Source: JBOGED01 sp050743625
Lineage (GTDB): Bacteria > Actinomycetota > Nitriliruptoria > Euzebyales > Egibacteraceae
Length of the DNA stretch: 14,399 nucleotides
NCBI GenBank assembly: GCA_050743625.1
Contig: JBOGED010000543.1
Span: 1 to 14,399 of the forward strand
Direction of reading: 5' to 3'
The notes beneath the pieces were generated by a model. That model did not search any database. It was given only the letters and a program-made list of their open reading frames with translations, and had not been told where the DNA came from. Of the stretch, positions 1 to 5,324 are shown one piece after another. The position numbers and the translations under genes were made by a program. Each line of letters opens with the position of its first letter. The stretch's first letter is position 1.

Positions 1-63
1 ATCACAGCCCGCGGGCACGCCGACCCAAGGGTCGGGGTAGCCCCACCACGGTCCGCCGGTCAC
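1..63 (-). CDS. Possible start of a divergent gene, truncated by the window edge
   Basis: On the minus strand a frame open from GTG at 63 to the window edge reads MTGGPWWGYPDPWVGV... The frame is also open further upstream, to beyond position 110, so the start is uncertain. The tryptophan/glycine/proline composition and GC-rich third positions look protein-like. No ribosome-binding site is obvious before GTG 63. I do not recognise a family. It would be divergent from the DedA gene. This could equally be chance coding potential in high-GC DNA. Confidence 0.25.
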   Translation of the reverse strand, partial: MTGGPWWGYPDPWVGVPAGCD

Positions 64-91
64 CGGGATGTCGAGGGCGCGCGCGGCTTCG

Positions 92-97
92 TAACGT
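92..97 (+). promoter_or_regulatory. Putative -10 box of a leaderless DedA transcript
   Basis: TAACGT fits the actinobacterial TANNNT pattern and ends exactly 6 nt before ATG 104. No Shine-Dalgarno sequence precedes that ATG. Together these suggest a transcript beginning at or next to the start codon. No convincing -35 element was seen. Confidence 0.35.
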
Positions 98-103
98 CGC
101 GGT

Positions 104-787
104 ATGGAGCAGCTCGCGGACGCCGTATTCTCGCTCTCCGGCCTTGCCGCGTACGTGGTGATCGGGCTGGTCGCGTTCGGGGAGGCCGCCGCGTTCGTCG
201 GGCTCTTCTTGCCTGGGGAGCTCGCGCTGATCGCGGGAGGCGTGCTGGCGGCGCAGGGCCGCGTCTCACTCGGCGTGATGGCCGCCGTCGGGTGTGCGGC
301 GGCGATCGCCGGTGACGCGGCCGGCTACGAGATCGGCCGCCGGTACGGGCCTCGGCTGCTCTCCTCCCGGCTCGCCGTCCGGGGGACACGATCGCTGGCG
401 ATCGCCGAGGCGCAGCGGGCGCTTCGCCGGCACGGCCCACTCGCGGTCTTCGTCGGCCGCTGGACGACCGTGCTGCGCGCGACCGTGCCCGCGCTCGCGG
501 GGATGGCCGGTATGCGATACCGGACGTTCGCGCTGTGGAACGCCCTGGGCGGGGTGACCTGGGGGGCGGGCTGCGTCCTGCTCGGCAACGCGGCCGGCGC
601 CTCGTTCCATGTGGCTCACCAGGTGGTGGGCAACGCGTCCTGGGTGGCGCTTGGCCTGCTGGTGGCCGCCTTCGTCGCACATCGGGTGTGGAAACGCCTC
701 CGGGGAGGCCGGACGGAACTACCATCCGAGCCATCGGAACAGAAGGCAACGGTGGGATGCGCTCGGGGTCCAGACTCAGCGGGCTGA
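104..787 (+). CDS. DedA family integral membrane protein
   Basis: 227 aa, typical DedA size. The family hallmarks are in order: an N-terminal hydrophobic segment leading to the FLPGE motif (about residues 37-41), GDAAGYEIGRRYG (about 69-81), the FVGRW...R..VPALAGM segment (about 115-135) with conserved arginines, and a C-terminal hydrophobic helix ending near K196. DedA (SNARE-associated/VTT) proteins are inner-membrane proteins, and some flip C55 isoprenoid or phospholipid carriers. ATG 104 is chosen because it directly precedes the first hydrophobic segment and has a leaderless-type -10 box. The charged C-terminal tail of about 30 residues overlaps the downstream kinase gene by 31 bp, so co-transcription with the two-component pair is likely. 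The transported substrate cannot be told from sequence. Confidence 0.85.
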   Translation: MEQLADAVFSLSGLAAYVVIGLVAFGEAAAFVGLFLPGELALIAGGVLAAQGRVSLGVMAAVGCAAAIAGDAAGYEIGRRYGPRLLSSRLAVRGTRSLAIAEAQRALRRHGPLAVFVGRWTTVLRATVPALAGMAGMRYRTFALWNALGGVTWGAGCVLLGNAAGASFHVAHQVVGNASWVALGLLVAAFVAHRVWKRLRGGRTELPSEPSEQKATVGCARGPDSAG

Positions 788-2079
788 CGGCCTACGTCGC
801 CGCGCGGCCGTTCGTGACGCTGTTCTGGGCGATCCCGGTGCTCGCCGGGCTGTTCGCCGGCGCCGTGGTGACCGCATCAGTCCGGCTGGTCCTCGCGCTG
901 CTGTCGGCGCGACCGCTGCGCGGGCGGCTGCCACGGGCGATCCAGCGGCTTGCCAGGTCCCGGGCGAGAGCAGCCGGCGCGTGCGTGATCGCGCCATTCA
1001 TCATGGCATGGCGGCTGGGTGCGCGGCGCGAGCGCGTCGCCGCGAGCCGTGCCGGTGGGTCCCCGGTCGGGGAGGACTACCGGGGATTGCGCTCCGGTGG
1101 CTACCGGTCCCACGCCATGGTGCTGGCCACCGATCCGGCGAGCTGGTTCGACGCCGCCTACCTGCTCATGGCTCCGCTGCTCGGCCTCATCGGCCTAGCG
1201 GTCGTGTTCGTGCTGGTCGGCGGGGTGGTGGTGATCGTGGCGGCGGTCATCGAGCCGAGCCTCGTTCCCCAGACGCTGCCGCCGTGGTGGCAGCGAGTAA
1301 CCCTGGAGAACGTACCGGCGGCCGGAACGCTCGCCGTCATCGTCGTCGGGCTCGTCCTGGGGATCGGAACGGCGGTCGCGACCGGCGCCGGGCAGATCGG
1401 GCTTGCGCGGATGCTGCTCGACCCACACCGCGAGACCCGGCTACAGGCGGAGGTCGAGGAGCAGCGCTCGCTACGCCAGATCGCGGTGGAGGCCGCCGAG
1501 GCCGAGCGCCGCAGGATCGAGCGAGACTTGCACGACGGCGCCCAGCAGCGCCTGACCTCCCTCGCGCTTACCTTGGGGATGGCCCGCCACCGGCTCGCCT
1601 CGGACCCGGATGGCGCGGCCGAGCTGCTGGCTCAAGCGCACACCGACGCGAAGGAGGCGCTCGCTGAGCTCCGGAGCCTCGCGCGGGGCATCCACCCGAC
1701 GCTGCTCACCGAGCGGGGTTTGGAGCCCTCGCTCATGGCGCTGGCTCGCCGGGCGAGCGTCCCGGTCGAGGTCGAGGTGACACTCGCGGACCGGCCGCCC
1801 GCCCCGGTGGAGTCCGCCGCCTACTTCTTGGTCGCCGAGGCGTTGACCAACGTCGCCCGTCACGCGAAGGCGACCGGCGCATGGGTGACGGTGTCGCAGC
1901 GCAACGGCGCCTTGACCGTCGAGGTGCGAGACGACGGGTGTGGTGGCGCGGACTCGCGGAGGGGCACCGGCCTGGCCGGGCTCGCCGACCGCGTCGCCGC
2001 GCTGGACGGGCGGTTCGCGCTGCACAGCCCCTCCGGCGGCCCGACCGTGATCACGGCGGAGTTACCGTGCGCGTCGTGA
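757..2079 (+). CDS. Sensor-domain histidine kinase (HisKA_3/NarL type)
   Basis: 440 aa from ATG 757, which follows GGTGGG and precedes the first conserved-looking residues. The frame stays open upstream to 535, but that stretch only shadows the DedA gene. Hydrophobic segments at about 19-45, 132-165 and 190-215 form the membrane sensor part seen in actinobacterial 'sensor domain' kinases. A coiled linker (about 225-255) leads to the dimerisation/phosphoacceptor motif RDLHDGAQQR with His259. The ATPase domain shows the N box EALTNVARHA (about 361-370), the DDGCGG G1 box, and GTGLAGLADRV. The stimulus is unknown. Its 3' end overlaps the response-regulator gene by 13 bp, so the two form a cognate pair, and the upstream DedA overlap hints at a cell-envelope signal. 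Confidence 0.88.
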   Translation: MRSGSRLSGLTAYVAARPFVTLFWAIPVLAGLFAGAVVTASVRLVLALLSARPLRGRLPRAIQRLARSRARAAGACVIAPFIMAWRLGARRERVAASRAGGSPVGEDYRGLRSGGYRSHAMVLATDPASWFDAAYLLMAPLLGLIGLAVVFVLVGGVVVIVAAVIEPSLVPQTLPPWWQRVTLENVPAAGTLAVIVVGLVLGIGTAVATGAGQIGLARMLLDPHRETRLQAEVEEQRSLRQIAVEAAEAERRRIERDLHDGAQQRLTSLALTLGMARHRLASDPDGAAELLAQAHTDAKEALAELRSLARGIHPTLLTERGLEPSLMALARRASVPVEVEVTLADRPPAPVESAAYFLVAEALTNVARHAKATGAWVTVSQRNGALTVEVRDDGCGGADSRRGTGLAGLADRVAALDGRFALHSPSGGPTVITAELPCAS

Positions 2080-2711
2080 TCGCCGAGGACGCCGTCCTGC
2101 TGCGGGCAGGGTTGGTCCGGCTGCTCCAAGACGCCGGGCACCAGGTCGTCGCGCAGGTCAGCGAGGCGTTGCCCCTGATCGCCGCCGTCGACCGGCACGC
2201 ACCCGAGCTGGCGATCGTGGACGTCCGCATGCCCCCGACCCACACGACCGAGGGCCTCCGGGCCGCGATCGAGCTCCGCACCCGCAACCCGGCGATCGCG
2301 GTGCTCGTGCTGTCGCAATACGTCGAGGTCGACTACGCGAGCGAGCTGCTCGCCGACAACGCCGCCGGTGTCGGCTACCTGCTGAAGGACCGGGTCGCCG
2401 ATGTCGGCGACTTCCTCGACGCGGTCGACCGGGTCGCCGCGGGCGGCACCGCGATCGACCCCGAGGTCGTCGTCCAGCTTCTCGGCCGGCGCCGGCGCCG
2501 TGACCCGCTCGACGCGCTGACGCCGCGCGAGCGCGAGGTGCTCGCCTTGATGGCGCAGGGCGCCAGCAACACCCGCATCGCCGAAACCCTCGTCGTCACC
2601 AGCGGCGCGGTCGAGAAGCACATCCGCAACATCTTCTCCAAGCTCGGCCTACTGCCCGACGGCAGCGACCACCGCCGCGTCCTCGCCGTCCTCACCTACC
2701 TCCGCGGCTGA
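2067..2711 (+). CDS. NarL/FixJ-family response regulator
   Basis: 214 aa from GTG 2067, which begins the receiver strand MRVVIAEDA. The frame is open further upstream, but only as a shadow of the kinase gene. The receiver domain (about 1-120) has the acidic pair E7/D8, phosphoacceptor D52 in AIVDVRMP, and a conserved Lys in YLLKDR. The C-terminal LuxR-type helix-turn-helix begins at about residue 151 (LTPREREVLALMAQG...) and ends in the recognition helix VEKHIRNIFSKLGL. It should be phosphorylated by the overlapping kinase and act as a DNA-binding activator. Its targets, possibly including the DedA operon, are not visible. Confidence 0.92.
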   Translation: MRVVIAEDAVLLRAGLVRLLQDAGHQVVAQVSEALPLIAAVDRHAPELAIVDVRMPPTHTTEGLRAAIELRTRNPAIAVLVLSQYVEVDYASELLADNAAGVGYLLKDRVADVGDFLDAVDRVAAGGTAIDPEVVVQLLGRRRRRDPLDALTPREREVLALMAQGASNTRIAETLVVTSGAVEKHIRNIFSKLGLLPDGSDHRRVLAVLTYLRG

Positions 2712-2723
2712 CCCGCCTGTCGG

Positions 2724-2729
2724 TAGACT
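2724..2729 (+). promoter_or_regulatory. -10 box of the decayed antitoxin gene (leaderless type)
   Basis: TAGACT matches TANNNT and is separated from ATG 2736 by exactly 6 nt. This fits a leaderless toxin-antitoxin transcript starting 13 bp after the response-regulator stop. No clear -35 element is visible at normal spacing. Initiation could persist even though the downstream genes look broken. Confidence 0.4.
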
Positions 2730-2735
2730 ATTCGC

Positions 2736-2903
2736 ATGCCACAACAGCTTGCCGTTCGCGTACCGGATCAGCTCGAGGGAGAGCGGCGGCACGCGATCGG
2801 CGAAGCAATCGCCGAAGGCTATCGACGAGTTCCACAGACTGACGAGGAGCTCGAAGCCGTCACCGTTGTCGCGATCCGATCCATTCACGAGGAGCCGTGG
2901 TGA
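2736..2903 (+). CDS. Shortened ribbon-helix-helix antitoxin remnant (MazE-like)
   Basis: 55 aa. It begins with the typical RHH strand MPQQLAVRVPDQL, then jumps directly to a charged C-terminal region (ERRHAIGEAIAEGYRRVPQ, then a DEE-rich stretch) and ends IHEEPW. From knowledge of this actinobacterial antitoxin family, about 25-30 residues covering the two RHH helices normally lie between the two parts, giving about 80-85 aa. This looks like an in-frame internal deletion that removes most of the DNA-binding fold while keeping the toxin-binding tail. The stop overlaps a GTG (GTGA at 2900-2903), the usual coupling to a mazF gene. DNA binding is probably lost. Family assignment is from pattern memory, not a search. 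Confidence 0.6.
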   Translation: MPQQLAVRVPDQLEGERRHAIGEAIAEGYRRVPQTDEELEAVTVVAIRSIHEEPW

Positions 2904-3065
2904 CCGAGTTGCCGCCCGGCTGAGGGCCTGCTCGCCGACTGCGCCGCCACGATCGACAACACGCTCGCGTTTCCGAAGGCGTTGTTGGTCCGGCGGATGG
3001 GACGCCTCGCACCCTCGCGGCTCGGTGAGCTATGCGGCGCGTGGCGGGCGGCCGTCGACTGCTGA
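2900..3065 (+). pseudogene. MazF/PemK-type toxin remnant (C-terminal third only)
   Basis: After the coupled GTG at 2900 the frame gives only VTELPPG before TGA 2921. From about 2916 another frame reads RPAEGLLADCAATIDNTLAF, then PKALLVRRMGRL and a tail ending AAVDC, to TGA 3063-3065. That pattern matches the last third of MazF-like toxins: the 'GPxxGL...DCxxxxDN...IPKxxLxRRxGxL' region. The N-terminal SH3-like barrel with its catalytic residues is absent, and the junction is out of frame. The toxin is therefore almost certainly dead. The remnant ends 7 bp before the convergent MBL-fold gene. Confidence 0.6.
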
Positions 3066-3072
3066 CCGGTCC

Positions 3073-3864
3073 CTATCCCTGGACGGCGGAGAGGTAGCGG
3101 GCGGCGGAGCGGTGGAGGGCGGCCTTGCCGTCGGAATGCACGATCCGGCCCCACCAGGCGCCGTAGATGCGCGCGAACGGGTAGGGCTCGGTCAGCTTGA
3201 TGGCTCGGCGGACGGTGTCGGGACGCTCGGGGATGAGGTTGGGATAGCTGTACATGAAGCTGACGTAGCGGCGGTCCATCACGACTTGGAAGATGTCGCC
3301 CGAGAGCAGGGCGCCGCCTGGCGCGCCGGCCCAGTGCAGGACGGTGCCGCCCGCGAAGTGCACCGCGCAGTTGAGCAGGGTGATCCCGTCGCCGAGCGCG
3401 AGGGTGTCGCCCTCCCAGAACACCACGTTGTCCGAGCGAGGAGCCCACTGGCGGTCGGCGGCGTGCAGGTAGACGGGCACGTCACCGAAGGCCCGGCTCC
3501 ACTCGACTACGGCTGAGTAGTAGTGCGGATGGGAGATCGCGATCGCCGCGATCCCACCCAGCTGGTGGACCCGGGCGATCGTGTCGTCGTCGATCAGCGT
3601 GACGCAGTCCCACAAGATGTTCCCGCCGGGCGCCCGCAAGAGCAATGCCCGCTGGCCGATCGCGAACGGCGGCTCGGTGCCGATGCCCCACAGCCCCGGC
3701 CCCTCCTCCTCGATCCGGTTGCGGTGGTCGCGCCGCAGCTCCTCCAACGTCGTCCAGGCCTGCCCACCCCAGCGCACGTACTGCCGCTCGTCGCTACAGA
3801 TCGGGCAGTCGCCACGCGGCTCGGCGTACTGGACGCCGCACTGGACACAGATCGGAAAGCTCAT
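3073..3864 (-). CDS. Zinc-ribbon plus MBL-fold hydrolase-like protein
   Basis: 263 aa from ATG 3864. A GTG at 3867 in the same frame is an alternative start. The N-terminus carries a rubredoxin-like zinc ribbon, C6xxC9...C20xxC23. A metallo-beta-lactamase-like body follows with LLRAPGGNILWDC, then AISHPHYYSAVVEW (H112, H114), HFAGGTVLHWAG, LLSGDIF and a C-terminal helix. The usual HxHxDH motif is reduced to HPHYY, so the metal site is not canonical and no reaction can be assigned. The start overlaps the lycopene cyclase stop by one base (TGATG), which implies translational coupling. The role in carotenoid metabolism is unknown, and co-transcription may be incidental. Confidence 0.82.
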   Translation of the reverse strand: MSFPICVQCGVQYAEPRGDCPICSDERQYVRWGGQAWTTLEELRRDHRNRIEEEGPGLWGIGTEPPFAIGQRALLLRAPGGNILWDCVTLIDDDTIARVHQLGGIAAIAISHPHYYSAVVEWSRAFGDVPVYLHAADRQWAPRSDNVVFWEGDTLALGDGITLLNCAVHFAGGTVLHWAGAPGGALLSGDIFQVVMDRRYVSFMYSYPNLIPERPDTVRRAIKLTEPYPFARIYGAWWGRIVHSDGKAALHRSAARYLSAVQG

Positions 3865-5237
3865 CACCTCACCTTACCCAGCGCCCAGGCAAAGCCAGCC
3901 TGGCTCAGCGCGACGCGCAGGCTCCAGGGTGCGCGGGCGAAGAGCATGAGCATCGTGGCCGCGACCGCCTGGGCGGAGTCGGCACCGGACAGGTAGCCGC
4001 TCATGCGCGCCATGGGCAGGTCGAAGAACGCGCCGAAGAACATGCGGAGCTGGGCGCCGTCGAGCCGCAGCAGCGCCTCGAGGCCAAACTCGTGGAGCGC
4101 CCGCTGCCGCACAAGGTCGTCAGGCCACACGGCCGCCCACCCGGCGGCGGCCACGGACGCCGGGGTCGAGCCTTTCGCCTCGAAGGCGGAGGCCAGCGCG
4201 GAGGCGAGCCGGGGTGCTCTCTGGAGGGCGGCGCCGACCTGGTAGCCGGTTGCCGGATGGACCATGCCGGCGGCCGCCCCATACCCGACCACCCGCTGGC
4301 GCCGTGACGGGAGCGGCTGGCCCATCGGGAACAGACAGCGCTCGACGGCGATGGTCTCGTCGAGGACAGCCCCCGCGGCGGCGAGCCGGCGCCGCAAGCG
4401 CGCCGCTAGGACGTCGAACCCCAAGGCCGGCCGCCGGGCCAGCGACGTCTCCTCGACGAAGAACCGCCCCCCGCCGAGGTCCATGGCGTAAAGGAACGTG
4501 GGGCCCGCAGCAGGAGCTGCGGAGGAGGGCCTCGATGCTGTGGACGCATCGGGGCCCGACGCGTCCGGGCCCGAGGCGGTATCGCGGGGAGAACCCCCAG
4601 CTTTCCTCCGCATCCGAGGGAAACCTGCGCCGAACGGGCTCCATCCCGCCGGTGAACCGCGGTTTTCCTCCGCATCCGAGGGAAAGCTGTAGTCCATCAG
4701 CACCATCGACCCGGGCTCCACCGGGGGAGCCGAGAAGTACCCGAGCAGGCCATAGGCAGCTTGATAAGCCGGGCCTCCTGGTGCGGTCGCATGGCGCAGC
4801 AGCGCGGGGCGGTGCCCGCTGGCGTCGATCACCAGCCGCGCCGGGAACCGCGCCCCCTCCGCCGTCTTGACCACCGATCCGGCGGCGTCGTGCTCGACCT
4901 GGGCGGCCATGCCGGTCCGCAGGCACCCCCCGCCTCGCGCGACGCGCTCCAGCAGGCAGCGTCGCAGGCGGTGATTGTCGAGGCGCCCGTAGGCGCGGGC
5001 CAGGCGGCGTGGCGTGCGCTCGCCGAGATGGACGGTCGCTTGCGGCCAACGCATCGCGAGGACCTGGCCAAGGCCGAGCGGCGCGAGCTCGTCCTCCCAG
5101 ATCCCGTAGGTGTTCGGCCACTCGGCATCGAAGTCGAGCCCGAGCACCGATACGCACAAGCCGATGTCGCAACAGGCCGCAGCTGCAGACAGCCCAGCTG
5201 GCCCATTTCCGACGATGAGCACGTCGTCTGTGGACAC
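3864..5237 (-). CDS. crtL: Lycopene beta-cyclase (CrtL type) with internal insertion
   Basis: 457 aa from GTG 5237, preceded by GGGAGGGG. This flavoprotein cyclises lycopene ends to beta-ionone rings. Visible hallmarks are the Rossmann motif VGNGPAGLS (residues 9-17), WPNTYGIWEDEL, the DASGHRP segment, MVLMDY, PTFLYAMDLGGGRFFVEETS, FPMGQPLP, and VVGYGAAAGMVHPATGYQVG. These match bacterial and plant CrtL-b cyclases rather than CrtY heterodimers. Between MDY and PTFLYAM, where relatives usually have a short loop, lies a Pro/Ser/Gly/Asp-rich insertion of about 62 residues (4503-4688) made partly from repeated DNA. The frame is kept, so the enzyme may still work with an extended loop. The downstream MBL-fold gene is coupled by a one-base overlap. 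No other carotenoid gene is in the window. Confidence 0.85.
   Translation of the reverse strand: MSTDDVLIVGNGPAGLSAAAACCDIGLCVSVLGLDFDAEWPNTYGIWEDELAPLGLGQVLAMRWPQATVHLGERTPRRLARAYGRLDNHRLRRCLLERVARGGGCLRTGMAAQVEHDAAGSVVKTAEGARFPARLVIDASGHRPALLRHATAPGGPAYQAAYGLLGYFSAPPVEPGSMVLMDYSFPSDAEENRGSPAGWSPFGAGFPRMRRKAGGSPRDTASGPDASGPDASTASRPSSAAPAAGPTFLYAMDLGGGRFFVEETSLARRPALGFDVLAARLRRRLAAAGAVLDETIAVERCLFPMGQPLPSRRQRVVGYGAAAGMVHPATGYQVGAALQRAPRLASALASAFEAKGSTPASVAAAGWAAVWPDDLVRQRALHEFGLEALLRLDGAQLRMFFGAFFDLPMARMSGYLSGADSAQAVAATMLMLFARAPWSLRVALSQAGFAWALGKVR
4602..4623. repeat. 22-bp imperfect palindrome, copy A
   Basis: Plus strand begins TTTCCTCCGC and ends GAGGGAAA. The arms TTTCCTC and GAGGGAAA pair with one bulged G around a 7-nt loop. 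It is identical over 22 bp to copy B, and after one mismatch CTG also matches. It is read in the cyclase as GFPRMRRKA. Confidence 0.8.
4664..4685. repeat. 22-bp imperfect palindrome, copy B
   Basis: Identical to copy A and 62 bp away, with a 40-bp spacer. Because 62 is not a multiple of three it is read in another frame, as SFPSDAEEN. Conservation is therefore at the DNA level, not the protein level. Confidence 0.8.
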
Positions 5238-5243
5238 CTACCC

Positions 5244-5271
5244 CTCCCTGTGACGGGTTCCTTACAGGGAG
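5244..5271. promoter_or_regulatory. Perfect 8-bp inverted repeat over the lycopene cyclase ribosome-binding site
   Basis: CTCCCTGT (5244-5251) and ACAGGGAG (5264-5271) are perfect inverted repeats around a 12-nt loop. In the cyclase transcript the 3' arm supplies part of the GGGAGGGG Shine-Dalgarno just before GTG 5237, so folding could hide the ribosome-binding site. It could alternatively be a protein operator in the divergent promoter region shared with the LuxR gene. Confidence 0.45.
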
Positions 5272-5288
5272 CTGAGACGTATCCGCTC

Positions 5289-5318
5289 CCCCGAGCCCGG
5301 AGTTCGGGGCATGATAGT
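5289..5318 (+). promoter_or_regulatory. Putative promoter region of the LuxR-family regulator
   Basis: Two overlapping -10-like hexamers occur. CATGAT (5310-5315) lies 6 nt before GTG 5322, and GATAGT (5313-5318) lies 6 nt before ATG 5325. No Shine-Dalgarno is evident, so a leaderless start is likely. A 6-bp inverted repeat, CCCCGA (5289-5294) with TCGGGG (5304-5309), sits where a regulator could bind. No convincing -35 box was found. Confidence 0.35.
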
Positions 5319-5324
5319 GGCGTG

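Larger units (their letters stand above)
4503..4688. repeat. Repeat-bearing in-frame insertion inside the lycopene cyclase gene
   Basis: This block separates the conserved MDY and PTFLYAM motifs. It holds two identical 22-bp partly palindromic repeats (listed separately) and a near-duplicate 15-mer around 4544-4573 (GCATCGGGGCCCGAC / GCGTCCGGGCCCGAG) encoding Ser-Gly-Pro-Asp-Ala repeats. It also contains the short palindrome GCAGCAGGAGCTGC near 4505. Its encoded sequence is low in complexity and unlike the flanking enzyme. Insertion of a small palindromic element plus local duplication is the simplest reading. Confidence 0.6.

Noticed and set aside
535..756. N-terminal extension of the histidine kinase frame
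   Set aside because: It overlaps the DedA gene, is Gly/Arg-rich without family features, and a better start lies at 757.
4761..5324. 188-codon upstream extension of the LuxR-regulator frame
   Set aside because: It lies antisense to the conserved lycopene cyclase N-terminus and is an open shadow frame. The family-like N-terminus begins at 5325.
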